IMG/VR virus record: IMGVR_UViG_3300049846_000269
Coordinates: 1 to 31,718 of that record
Source: a virus
Strand: one strand, 5' to 3'
Length of the DNA stretch: 31,718 bases
A program made the translations under genes and the position numbers. The notes beneath the pieces are model-generated. The model did no database searches and had not been told where the DNA came from. It saw only the letters and a list, made by a program, of their open reading frames with translations. This document shows positions 13,349-20,332 of this stretch, piece by piece. The number at the start of each line of letters is the position of its first letter. The first letter of the stretch is position 1.

Positions 13349-13356
13349 CAAATATA
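13349..13356 (-). promoter_or_regulatory. Internal early-operon -7 box TATATTTG
   Basis: TATATTTG on the minus strand matches TAnnTTTG, directly after the stop of the 13360-13617 gene and 22 bases before the ATG at 13326. No TTG at the ideal -33 distance was seen, so activity may be weak or depend on an activator. It would drive the recombination and replication genes separately from the upstream small genes. Confidence 0.55.
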
Positions 13357-13359
13357 AGT

Positions 13360-13617
13360 TCAATAGTCATCATCATCATCAGCATGGTCTTCATCATAGC
13401 ACCATCTACACATTCCATACTGGTCTTGAAGTTCATCCAAGCAATCATCATAGAAGTCATCCTCATTCTTCTCATCCTCTTCACTTGCTGGATTCTCTAT
13501 GTTGTATTGCTTTGCTCTATCTCTTGCCATGTCCATTGCTTCATCTTTGATTTGTTCTGCATCACAATAGATGCACAATGGAGTATCATCTGGTGGATTG
13601 ATTGGTGCTTCAAACAT
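13360..13617 (-). CDS. Very acidic small protein with two Cys pairs
   Basis: This is 85 residues, strongly acidic, ending in a poly-Asp tail (DEDHADDDDDY). CIYC (about 15-18) and CRWC (about 70-73) form a split four-Cys set suited to zinc. Acidic stretches such as SEEDEKNEDDFYDDCLDELQ lie between them. Such charge is typical of DNA-mimic or nucleic-acid-competing phage proteins, but no family is recognised. It overlaps the upstream gene by eight bases. Confidence 0.62.
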   Translation of the reverse strand: MFEAPINPPDDTPLCIYCDAEQIKDEAMDMARDRAKQYNIENPASEEDEKNEDDFYDDCLDELQDQYGMCRWCYDEDHADDDDDY

Positions 13618-13837
13618 GATGGTCTGGGATTAAGGTGATGCGATAGTCATAACCTACTCCACCAGCAATCCATTCACATGGATAGTCTTCTTGGTCATAG
13701 GTATCATAGTCCAGTCCCTTGGAGTCACATATCTCCTTGAAGACTGATAGTGCTTTTCCATAAGTAGGAAAGCAGATGATTTGAGCAGCACCATCATTGA
13801 TGTGCTTCTGCATTGGTTCAATAAGTACATTGTACAT
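13610..13837 (-). CDS. Small protein of unknown function
   Basis: This is 75 residues. It contains QIICFPTYGKALSVFKEICD, a strand-helix pattern, and CEWIAGGVGYDYRITLIPD. The start is preceded by an AT-rich AACCAATATCAT stretch with no Shine-Dalgarno. It follows the 57-residue gene by 23 bases in the early operon. Not recognised. Confidence 0.58.
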   Translation of the reverse strand: MYNVLIEPMQKHINDGAAQIICFPTYGKALSVFKEICDSKGLDYDTYDQEDYPCEWIAGGVGYDYRITLIPDHHV

Positions 13838-13860
13838 ATGATATTGGTTTTGATTGTTTA

Positions 13861-14034
13861 CTACTTGAGTGATTCCAACTTCTTCATGATAGCATTCATC
13901 CTCTTGTATGCAAGAGCAGAACTACCTTTTCTGTTGCGAACAAATGCTTGCAATTCAGCAAGTCCGTATGACAAGTCTGATTCATCTGTGCAATTGTCTG
14001 CAATTGTGTAGGGACTGAGTGATGTGTACTTCAT
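13861..14034 (-). CDS. Small basic helical protein of unknown function
   Basis: This is 57 residues from the ATG ending at 14034, preceded by CATACACAC; the longer open frame to 14103 crosses a terminator and is rejected. The C-terminal half is basic and helical (LQAFVRNRKGSSALAYKRMN, then AIMKKLESLK). It lies downstream of the hairpin at 14061-14083. No family recognised. Confidence 0.58.
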   Translation of the reverse strand: MKYTSLSPYTIADNCTDESDLSYGLAELQAFVRNRKGSSALAYKRMNAIMKKLESLK

Positions 14035-14053
14035 GTGTGTATGATTTGAGAAT

Positions 14054-14083
14054 GAAAATAGGGGAGAAGTCTGACTCCTCCCC
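14054..14083 (-). terminator. Hairpin after the first early gene (attenuator or terminator)
   Basis: On the minus strand the stem GGGGAGGAG / CTTCTCCCC (14061-14069 with 14075-14083, one G-U) has a 5-base loop and is followed by TATTTTCATT. It stands between the 77-residue gene and the rest of the early operon, so it may limit read-through from the promoter at 14353. Confidence 0.7.
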
Positions 14084-14090
14084 AGTTGAT

Positions 14091-14324
14091 TTAATAGTGC
14101 CAAATGCTTTTAGTACCAACATTGAAAGTTCTTTTGGTGTATCCCTTTTTCTCAAAGGTGATGTCACCTTCTGGATTTCTCTCAGTCCAGTCACAAGTGT
14201 ACTTATATCTTCCACTATCACTACGCATGATTGCAATGATGTAATGAGAACAAGTTGCTCCAGAAGAATAAGTCAATGTGTAAGTTTTGCCTACTTCGAT
14301 TTCTGCTAATGTGATGTCTTTCAT
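14091..14324 (-). CDS. Small protein, first gene of the early operon
   Basis: This is 77 residues. A beta-rich pattern (EVGKTYTLTYSSGATCSHYI, RYKYTCDWTERN, FNVGTKSIWHY) suggests a compact barrel-like fold. It is preceded by an ACACACACACAG leader and a consensus promoter at 14353-14382, and followed by a hairpin terminator, so it is likely the most abundant early transcript product. Function unknown; promoter-proximal early proteins often act on the host. Confidence 0.65.
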   Translation of the reverse strand: MKDITLAEIEVGKTYTLTYSSGATCSHYIIAIMRSDSGRYKYTCDWTERNPEGDITFEKKGYTKRTFNVGTKSIWHY

Positions 14325-14352
14325 CTGTGTGTGTGTTGCGTTATTGGAGTAG

Positions 14353-14382
14353 CAAATGTACTACAAATGTCTGTCCTTCCAA
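14353..14382 (-). promoter_or_regulatory. Consensus early promoter TTG-N19-TACATTTG
   Basis: On the minus strand TTG (14380-14382) is followed after exactly 19 bases by TACATTTG (14353-14360). This is the full Bacteroidota consensus and gives a leader of roughly 20 bases ending in ACACACACACAG before the ATG at 14324. Confidence 0.85.
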
Positions 14383-14483
14383 GAGAAGTTATTAACATTA
14401 GACAATGCATATGCTAACTTGCTGAGAATCATAGAGAAAAAAAATATTTTCAGAAAGATGTCGGAGATGTCTATCTGTGTCTA

Positions 14484-14491
14484 TATCTTTG
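14484..14491 (+). promoter_or_regulatory. Rightward -7 box TATCTTTG
   Basis: TATCTTTG matches TAnnTTTG, 24 bases before the ATG at 14516, with an AT-rich leader ending in CACACACA. A good -33 TTG was not found. The interval between this and the leftward promoter (14383-14483) holds only an AT-rich stretch. Confidence 0.6.
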
Positions 14492-14515
14492 GCGAATAAT
14501 TAAAAAACACACACA

Positions 14516-15247
14516 ATGAAAAAAGCATCTTTCAAAGCAACAATCTACTCACCATGTGGAACTAAGTCATCAACTGCCTATGGTAGTGTGACTCTCAAGG
14601 ATGACAACAAAGTATCTATCAGCATTGAAGACAGAAACTGGTTGTCCTACTCTTTGCGCTCTCTTGCAACAAAGACTGCCAATGAGATTGTTGCAGCAGA
14701 CTTCAATCACCCAGCAATCATTGGTGAAGTTCAGTCATCTGATTCTGGTATCCTTGGTATTCTCATGACAGAGACTCATGAGTTGAAACTTCAATTGTTG
14801 GACAGAACTGAATCATGGGCAAAGCAATCATTCACTCATGTTCAGAACAATCTTCCTTCTGTTATTGAGCAGAAGAAAGCAGCATATGCTGCATACAATG
14901 ATGCTCTTGTTGCTAAACTTCCAACTTGGAACTTGCAGAAAGCATACTACTCACTTGTGAAGAAAGTTGAGACCATGAACAAGATTGTATCTGGTGGAGT
15001 AGACAAGTATGTGGTTGACCAGTTGAAGTGTGCTGATGCACACTACCAATCATCACTCTCAAAGTTGGCACTCAGAATCACCCAGAAAGGAATGGACATG
15101 ACCAACTTCAAATTGGTTTCTGGATATGTAGGTATGAACTTGGAGATGAAGATGAGTGATGGTGTGAAGTCTGTGAAAGCATGGACTATATGGGCAGCAG
15201 AAGAGTCTGAACTGGTATCACCACACTACAGATACTTGGTGAAGTAA
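14516..15247 (+). CDS. Isolated 243-residue protein of unknown function (moron-like)
   Basis: This 243-residue gene starts MKKASFKATIYSPCGTKSST. It is predicted soluble with alternating beta and helical parts, and a central helical stretch (VIEQKKAAYAAYNDALVAKL). The end, VKAWTIWAAEESELVSPHYR then YLVK, is a distinctive C-terminus that I have not placed in any characterised family. It is the only rightward gene between 5.9 kb and the right end, with its own -7 box and a strong terminator, so it forms a stand-alone transcription unit between the lysis genes and the early operon. That arrangement is typical of accessory or host-acting genes; the role is unknown. Confidence 0.72.
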   Translation: MKKASFKATIYSPCGTKSSTAYGSVTLKDDNKVSISIEDRNWLSYSLRSLATKTANEIVAADFNHPAIIGEVQSSDSGILGILMTETHELKLQLLDRTESWAKQSFTHVQNNLPSVIEQKKAAYAAYNDALVAKLPTWNLQKAYYSLVKKVETMNKIVSGGVDKYVVDQLKCADAHYQSSLSKLALRITQKGMDMTNFKLVSGYVGMNLEMKMSDGVKSVKAWTIWAAEESELVSPHYRYLVK

Positions 15248-15267
15248 TCATCACCAGAATCAAAGAG

Positions 15268-15297
15268 AGAGCATCCAGAGTGATGCTCTTTTTTTTT
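15268..15297 (+). terminator. Strong Rho-independent terminator
   Basis: The stem is AGAGCATC (15268-15275) and GATGCTCT (15282-15289) with a 6-base loop, followed by nine T (15289-15297). It ends the isolated rightward gene and lies two bases from the stop of the convergent endolysin gene. Confidence 0.9.
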
Positions 15298-15298
15298 G

Positions 15299-15679
15299 CT
15301 ATACTTGGAAGTGAGGAAGGTCTTTGAACTTTCTCCAGTCTCCTCCCCATTCTACATCATCTGAGATGTCCTTGATGATGTCTGCAAACTTCTTGAATAG
15401 GTGAGCAGACCAATCCAACTTCCCATCTTTTTTGAAAGCAATATCAAAAGCCTGTGCTGGAAGTATGTTGTGCTTTCCACCAGAAGCAATCTGAGTGACT
15501 ATTTTTCCCTTCTTTGTCCTTCCTTGAGCATATAGTTCCAATTGCTCCTCTTCTGTCCTGTATGTGGTTGTGAGGAATGGTTGTGGTAGTTCTGGATATT
15601 TCTTTCCATACTCTTCAGATGCAATAGACCATGCTCTCTGAAGTTCCAATGTACAATCTCTGATATCTCTACTTGCCAT
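15299..15679 (-). CDS. Endolysin, M15 L-alanyl-D-glutamate/VanY-type peptidase
   Basis: This 126-residue protein cleaves peptidoglycan stem peptides during lysis. Zinc ligands of the M15 family are visible: His70 in SGGKHN, Asp79 in AQAFDIAF and His123 in DLPHFQV. The substrate-side arginine (TTYRT) and the WGGDW box (111-115) are also present. The length is that of a single-domain T5-like endolysin with no cell-wall binding domain. It overlaps the second holin-like gene by 11 bases and ends at the terminator of the convergent gene. Confidence 0.92.
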   Translation of the reverse strand: MASRDIRDCTLELQRAWSIASEEYGKKYPELPQPFLTTTYRTEEEQLELYAQGRTKKGKIVTQIASGGKHNILPAQAFDIAFKKDGKLDWSAHLFKKFADIIKDISDDVEWGGDWRKFKDLPHFQV

Positions 15680-16226
15680 TGCTTATTGCTTTATGAATTG
15701 TCTGGTCTTTGAATGATGAATTCTTGCTGCTTCCAACATAGTATGAGAAGATGGATGCACCTATAGACATGACTGCTCCAAATGTCATATCAGCAAGTCT
15801 CTGATTCTCCTCTGGAATCTGGATGAATACCAAGCATACAACTACTCCAACCAGAAGAATCAATCCTGTGATGACAACTGATGACATCAACCAGTCTCTT
15901 CCTCCAGTTGCTTTGGTGAATTCTGCTTCTCTCTTCCTTGCAGAATCTCTGTCTTCCATTTCTGCTCTATACAAATCAGTCTCAACCTTCATCACTTCCA
16001 GTTGCCATTCCAATTTGTACTTCTCAAACTCCATTGCAAGAGTCTTCATCTGCTCACTATCTTCCTTCTTTGAGTTAAGCAGTTCACCAACTTTCTCAAT
16101 TGCATCTATTCCTGTCACATCACCGACAACTTCAATGATGTCACCAGCAACTGGTTTGACTTTGTCCTTGAGGAACTTTCCAAACTTGGTATCATTGAAC
16201 TTCTTCTTGTCCTTCTTGTCACTCAT
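15669..16226 (-). CDS. Holin-like membrane protein (second)
   Basis: This is 185 residues from the ATG ending at 16226 (ATGAGTGA overlap with the upstream stop); the frame to 16307 is not needed. A Lys-rich N-terminus and a charged helical middle (MEFEKYKLEWQLEVMKVETD) are followed by two membrane segments near residues 110-132 (SSVVITGLILLVGVVVCLVF) and 140-160. The arrangement resembles a holin/spanin-adjacent protein common before endolysins in Bacteroidota phages. It would help permeabilise the inner membrane. Assignment as holin is by position and topology. Confidence 0.68.
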   Translation of the reverse strand: MSDKKDKKKFNDTKFGKFLKDKVKPVAGDIIEVVGDVTGIDAIEKVGELLNSKKEDSEQMKTLAMEFEKYKLEWQLEVMKVETDLYRAEMEDRDSARKREAEFTKATGGRDWLMSSVVITGLILLVGVVVCLVFIQIPEENQRLADMTFGAVMSIGASIFSYYVGSSKNSSFKDQTIHKAISNGK

Positions 16227-16554
16227 TGTTCTTTGGTGTGATATAGGTGAGGAATGAAGTGAGTATCTTCTTGTGATTCTGGAAGAGATAGACAACAATC
16301 TTTTCACCCAGCAAAGTTGCTATAGGTACAATATACTGAGATTGTGTCACCCATCCATTCTCCATGCATATGACTGATGTGAGGTATCCAACAAAGATGC
16401 TGAGTCCTACGATTGCACACCATTGTACGATTGTGATTGTCCTTTGCATATAGATTTCATATGAGATTTTTCCAAGCACTCCTGTTGATATCCCTATCAT
16501 CTGTGTACTGAACTTAGAGCAGAACACTACTATGTCATGCCATAGTTCATTCAC
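16219..16554 (-). CDS. Holin-like membrane protein (first)
   Basis: This 111-residue protein begins with GTG at 16554, which overlaps the TGA of the upstream 34-residue gene (GTGA). Hydrophobic segments are at about residues 15-30, 42-62 (IVQWCAIVGLSIFVGYLTSV) and 73-92 (YIVPIATLLGEKIVVYLF), with a basic tail. This topology and position before the endolysin fit a phage holin. Two consecutive holin-like genes may form a holin/antiholin pair; which is which cannot be told. Confidence 0.68.
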   Translation of the reverse strand: MNELWHDIVVFCSKFSTQMIGISTGVLGKISYEIYMQRTITIVQWCAIVGLSIFVGYLTSVICMENGWVTQSQYIVPIATLLGEKIVVYLFQNHKKILTSFLTYITPKNNE

Positions 16555-16655
16555 TTCTTTGGCTTGTTTGAAGTTAGAGTAGACATCAACTTCTTCTCAT
16601 AGTTGATGAGTTTGGTCAAGTATAGTTGCTTCAGTTTTTTGGTATCTCTTCTCAT
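16551..16655 (-). CDS. Tiny basic protein between connector and holin genes
   Basis: This is 34 residues: MRRDTKKLKQLYLTKLINYE then KKLMSTLTSNKPKK. The ATG (16653-16655) overlaps the connector stop as ATGA, and the TGA (16551-16553) overlaps the GTG start of the next gene, so it is coupled on both sides. The composition is Lys/Leu rich and helical. Too short for family assignment; it may be structural or a translational bridge. Confidence 0.6.
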   Translation of the reverse strand: MRRDTKKLKQLYLTKLINYEKKLMSTLTSNKPKK

Positions 16656-17218
16656 GGTAGTTGGTCAAGTCTCCTCTCTCCATAGTATCTCTCATTTGCT
16701 GGATGATTACCATGTGAGAAGATGTAGTGATTGTCTCCCTTTCGGATTCCAATTGGAGTCCTCTGTGGATAGGTATTGCTTGAATATTCTGGGAACAAAT
16801 TAGACTCAGCACATAAGTAGTCCATCAGCAATCCAGTATAGTATTCAGCATTCTGTCTTGCTCTCTCCATCATCTGCTTCATGACTGCATCTGATGCTGG
16901 TTGTGTGTCTTCACTCACTCTCTGAACAAGTGAACCATTGTCTATCTTGTAGGTCAAGTAGGGATACACATCAACCATAGTCCACCAGAGAACTACCTTC
17001 AAGCAGTAGTCATCCATTAAAGTCTTATAGTCTCCACTCAAAGCATTGTTTGCAACATCATCCTTCAACTTGTTGTACAAGTTTGTTCCCAAGTATGGTT
17101 GCAGATACTTGTCTTGTGCAAGATAGATTGATGGGTAGAAGAAATTCGGGTCAACTGAATCATTGACTTGTGTGTACTTCTTGATGTATGTGTCTGATAT
17201 GAATACTACTTCAGCCAT
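16652..17218 (-). CDS. Head-tail connector protein (DUF6712-like)
   Basis: This is 188 residues. The order ISDTYIKKYTQVNDSVDPNF, then IYLAQDKYLQPYLGTNLYNK, SGDYKTLMDDYCLKVVLWW, YPYLTYKI and a late YLCAESNLFPEYSSN follows a Bacteroidota phage connector family (DUF6712-like, my recognition). It would form the ring below the portal. It lies directly after the portal gene, as expected. The C-terminal part (TPIGIRKGDNHYIF) is loop-like. Overlaps the next tiny gene by ATGA. Confidence 0.82.
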   Translation of the reverse strand: MAEVVFISDTYIKKYTQVNDSVDPNFFYPSIYLAQDKYLQPYLGTNLYNKLKDDVANNALSGDYKTLMDDYCLKVVLWWTMVDVYPYLTYKIDNGSLVQRVSEDTQPASDAVMKQMMERARQNAEYYTGLLMDYLCAESNLFPEYSSNTYPQRTPIGIRKGDNHYIFSHGNHPANERYYGERRLDQLP

Positions 17219-17223
17219 GCTAA

Positions 17224-19302
17224 CTATTTTTTAGTTCTTTGATAGTTCTTTCCTTCAGTACCATAGACAGGATTGTCTGGGAGGAATCCATTGTAGTCCA
17301 TGTCTACTGGTAGTCTTGCAACAAGTTCATTGTTCCTCACTTTGTATCCCATCTTTTCCGCTTTTGCTACTGCAATTCTTTGTGCAGACTTATGCTCCAA
17401 ATCAATCTTTGCTACTCTGCTGGAAATATACACTTCCTTTTGCCAGAAATGATGGCAATTTCCTCCTCCTTTATAGAGTGTATGTTGCTGATTATCAGTA
17501 TGTTGACATTGCTTTGTCAACCAAATTGAGTACACATCATCACCATGCGCTCCCCATCCAGAGTTGACTACTTTGTTTTCCATTGCTTCAATATCCTCTT
17601 TGCGATATAGCAAGTCAGCAGCAATCATCTTCTTGCAAAAAGGTCTGCTCCTTGCAGTTGTATCTCCTCTGTATCTGTATCTGGTGATGAAGAGTTTGTT
17701 GTTCATCCTCTTGTCTTGTTCAGATATTTGATTTGGTGTTCCCTTCACTACTCTGGTTGCAAGTTCATGTGACTCTATTGACTCAAGAAGTTGGTTGTCT
17801 TCTTCATCAGTATCATAGTCTACTTTGAATTCATCAATCAGAATCCAATCAGCATCTACTTTCTCACCAAGAGCAATCAACAAATCAGCAGACTCATCCA
17901 GATGCAGTCTCTCAGTATCTACTTTTTTTTTTCCAGACAGATGATGGAGCATGGTCTGAAGTGAATTCATTGCAATCTCATTCGGATTCACACTACCAGA
18001 TGAGATACCTGTGAAGATATCATCAACTTGTTGGTCTGTCAATGTTGGGAATGATGCTTTCATGACTGCTTTTGCAGAAGGAACAGGAAGAACACCAGTT
18101 GCAGATTGGATGAGTATCTCAATCATGCTGGATATTTGCGCTCCATTCAATGCAGTACCAGCAACATCACTACCACCAGATGCTTGTGCTTCATCTGCTA
18201 TCATTGCTTGAGTCTTCAATGGTGTATTTGGTACAATCACCAGTTGAATTCCTTGCATCTCTACAGATAGAATCTCTTCCAGTCCATCAGTCACCTTCCT
18301 TTGTGCTGGTTCAATCACTTGATTGATGAAGATTTGGAGTCCTGTCTCCATTTCATCCTTGTTGCTACCAAATCCTGTGTTGTCTCTGATACCAAAGAGG
18401 AGAGGAGTAGTAATTCTGTGAGCAATCATCACCTCTTTTCTGGATGATTCACTCAAGAATTCATACTGCTTGTCTGCATCTTGAATTGGGAATGGAACAA
18501 CATCTACCTTTTGAGTATCTGGTTCATTGAATGTCATGATGAACTTTCCAGCATTCCTTGCTCCCGACAATTTGTTCTCCCAATCTTGCATCATCTTCCT
18601 CTGCTTCTCAATGTCTGTCTCACCATTGTAGAAGTTGACAATGAATGATGGGAATAGACCAGAAAGAATGTTGGAACAATGGTAGATTCCTATCTGCTTT
18701 GATAGTTCAATGTAGTTGACTGCCGACCAATAGTCTGGTCTTGGATAGATTTGACCAGATGTGTAGTTGAAGCACCAGTACATCTGTCTTCCTTCCATTG
18801 ATTTCTTCAATGGATTGAACTTGGGAATGAAGACTGGTTTGTTTTTCTTCTTCTTGGTAGCAGACCAATCCTCACTATGATAGACTCCAATGATTTCTTC
18901 TGACTCTGTGTCTATCCCTATTCTGCATTCCTCAAAAGGGATGTGCTTCATCTTTGCAATACCAGACTTATCAAGTGTGTAGATGACTTCAATGTAGTAT
19001 CCACCATATTTCTTCAAGTCATGTGATGCACCATATGCAACATTGTAGGTATCCAATGAATCTACTCTTGCTTGATATGTTCCAGCATGAATTGCTTTGC
19101 CAGCAATCATATCACCGATTGAGATACATAGTGAACCATGTACTGGTGATGTCTCTGATAGTTCTCTCAAGTAATTTGGGAAGAGATTCTTCTCACCAAA
19201 ATTCACCCATCCTCCTCTGTCTATCTTCTCAGTAGTTAGCACAGGAGAGTAGTCACTCAACTTGAGTGATACTATGTTGTTCTTTGTAGTAGTCTCATCC
19301 AT
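17224..19302 (-). CDS. Portal protein fused to a minor-head-like C-terminal domain
   Basis: This 692-residue protein combines a portal domain (about 1-440) with a C-terminal extension. The portal part has GYYIEVIYTLDKSGIAKMKH, IYPRPDYWSAVNYIELSKQI and SSRKEVMIAHRITTPLLFGI, as in Bacteroidota phage portals. The extension has a RYRYRGDTTARSRPFCKKMI stretch and KGGGNCHHFWQKE, the pattern of a module that in other phages is attached to the portal or encoded as a Mu gpF-like head protein. A10 in the coding strand (17933-17942) lies between the two parts. The portal forms the dodecameric DNA entry ring and binds TerL. It overlaps the upstream gene by eight bases. Confidence 0.88.
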   Translation of the reverse strand: MDETTTKNNIVSLKLSDYSPVLTTEKIDRGGWVNFGEKNLFPNYLRELSETSPVHGSLCISIGDMIAGKAIHAGTYQARVDSLDTYNVAYGASHDLKKYGGYYIEVIYTLDKSGIAKMKHIPFEECRIGIDTESEEIIGVYHSEDWSATKKKKNKPVFIPKFNPLKKSMEGRQMYWCFNYTSGQIYPRPDYWSAVNYIELSKQIGIYHCSNILSGLFPSFIVNFYNGETDIEKQRKMMQDWENKLSGARNAGKFIMTFNEPDTQKVDVVPFPIQDADKQYEFLSESSRKEVMIAHRITTPLLFGIRDNTGFGSNKDEMETGLQIFINQVIEPAQRKVTDGLEEILSVEMQGIQLVIVPNTPLKTQAMIADEAQASGGSDVAGTALNGAQISSMIEILIQSATGVLPVPSAKAVMKASFPTLTDQQVDDIFTGISSGSVNPNEIAMNSLQTMLHHLSGKKKVDTERLHLDESADLLIALGEKVDADWILIDEFKVDYDTDEEDNQLLESIESHELATRVVKGTPNQISEQDKRMNNKLFITRYRYRGDTTARSRPFCKKMIAADLLYRKEDIEAMENKVVNSGWGAHGDDVYSIWLTKQCQHTDNQQHTLYKGGGNCHHFWQKEVYISSRVAKIDLEHKSAQRIAVAKAEKMGYKVRNNELVARLPVDMDYNGFLPDNPVYGTEGKNYQRTKK

Positions 19303-19684
19303 TGTATATCACATCATCTTGAATTGGTATGTCTTGCACATCATAAGCAGTTGAACCATCAGACATATTTGCATATCCTATCTCACACAAACCAACTACA
19401 GATGCATCTGATGGATTGGTATTGCTTGAACTATTCTGACCATACACCATGTATCTGTATCTTCCAGCAAGAGTGAGTCCAGCAGTAGTCACATTCAAGA
19501 TTGTGATTCTCTGATTCTCTCCAATGATGGTTGCAACTTGTTTCAAATCTACACCAGCAGTTGAATTCTCTTCATGTGCAAGTATGAACAAGTAGTGAGT
19601 GAATGGTGTAGAAAAGTATTGCCTTGACTCATCAAGACTCAAGCGGATGAGTTGATTGGATGTGTTTGTTTCAAGGTATATCAT
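19295..19684 (-). CDS. Small Ig-like structural protein
   Basis: This is 129 residues, beta-rich (NQLIRLSLDESRQYFSTPFT, then RITILNVTTAGLTLAGRYRY and MVYGQ), with a C-terminal DIPIQDDVIYNG. This pattern of a short protein beginning MIYLETNTSN with an Ig-like fold recurs beside connectors in Bacteroidota phages. It probably decorates or stabilises the virion. It begins 15 bases after the terminator (19699-19728) that ends the capsid/tail-tube transcript, so it may depend on read-through. Confidence 0.65.
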   Translation of the reverse strand: MIYLETNTSNQLIRLSLDESRQYFSTPFTHYLFILAHEENSTAGVDLKQVATIIGENQRITILNVTTAGLTLAGRYRYMVYGQNSSSNTNPSDASVVGLCEIGYANMSDGSTAYDVQDIPIQDDVIYNG

Positions 19685-19698
19685 TGGTCAATCAGTTA

Positions 19699-19728
19699 AG
19701 AAAAAAGGGAAGGAATACTCCCTCCCTT
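19699..19728 (-). terminator. Rho-independent terminator after the capsid/tail-tube genes
   Basis: On the minus strand a 10-bp stem (19705-19714 with 19719-19728, one G-U) with a 4-base loop is followed by a T run (19701-19706). It lies in the short gap before the 19684 gene and probably keeps capsid messages more abundant than portal messages. Confidence 0.88.
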
Positions 19729-19753
19729 CTTTCAAGTTCTATCTTGTAGAATC

Positions 19754-20296
19754 TTAGTTGGTCACAACAGAGATTCCAGCAAAGTTGGAGAATGGTTCAT
19801 CTCCAGCAGTATATTGAGCAAGGAATGGAGCAAGTTCTGGTTCTTCAGCAGTTATGGTACACATATAGCCAGACATATCACCTTTTGCTTTTCCAGATTG
19901 ATATGAACCAGCAGTCAAGAATGCACCATCAGTTCTACCAATCATCAGAATCTGGTCATCATAGAGACGAACAAATACTGCAAGTTTAGCCTTTGACAAT
20001 ACATTGAATTCAACGTGCTTCTCTGGGTCTAATTTGCCCAATGTGAATTCTACTGCTTGAGTGAAGAACAATGTTCCATTCTCAAGATTCTGATTTGGAG
20101 TCATGGTCAATGCTCCTGTTGAACGATTTGGTTGGTATCGATAGATGGTTGCTGTTGGTAGTGCAGTAATCACACCAGCAGTCAATGTCACATCAGTCTC
20201 AAAGTATTCCCAATTAGCAAGGTATACGTCTTTGACTCCACCAATTCCTTCATTACAAGCAAGACTGAATCCAGCCCCAAGCAAACAATCAGCCAT
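19754..20296 (-). CDS. Putative major tail (tube) protein
   Basis: This is 180 residues. An N-terminal ADCLLGAGFSLACNEGIGGV is followed by beta strands (VTLTAGVITALPTATIYRYQ, FFTQAVEFTLGKLDPEKHVE) and a closing GDMSGYMCTITAEEPELAPF. The fold-like pattern (repeated strands, a G-x-x-x-L/Y-x-x-T-x-x-G/A-E-E ending) resembles tail tube proteins of Bacteroidota phages. It lies just after the major capsid gene and shares its terminator, suggesting high expression. A second capsid-associated protein is the alternative. Confidence 0.6.
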   Translation of the reverse strand: MADCLLGAGFSLACNEGIGGVKDVYLANWEYFETDVTLTAGVITALPTATIYRYQPNRSTGALTMTPNQNLENGTLFFTQAVEFTLGKLDPEKHVEFNVLSKAKLAVFVRLYDDQILMIGRTDGAFLTAGSYQSGKAKGDMSGYMCTITAEEPELAPFLAQYTAGDEPFSNFAGISVVTN

Positions 20297-20332
20297 AGTA
20301 TTTTTATTTTTTAAGAGTTAGACTTTGATGAA

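Noticed and set aside
14035-14103. N-terminal extension of the 13861-14034 gene
   Set aside because: It would be translated across the hairpin terminator 14061-14083 and reads like leader sequence.
16597-16812. Leftward 71-residue frame overlapping the connector gene
   Set aside because: It lies in another frame of the connector, and the coupled 34-residue frame (16551-16655) explains the region better.
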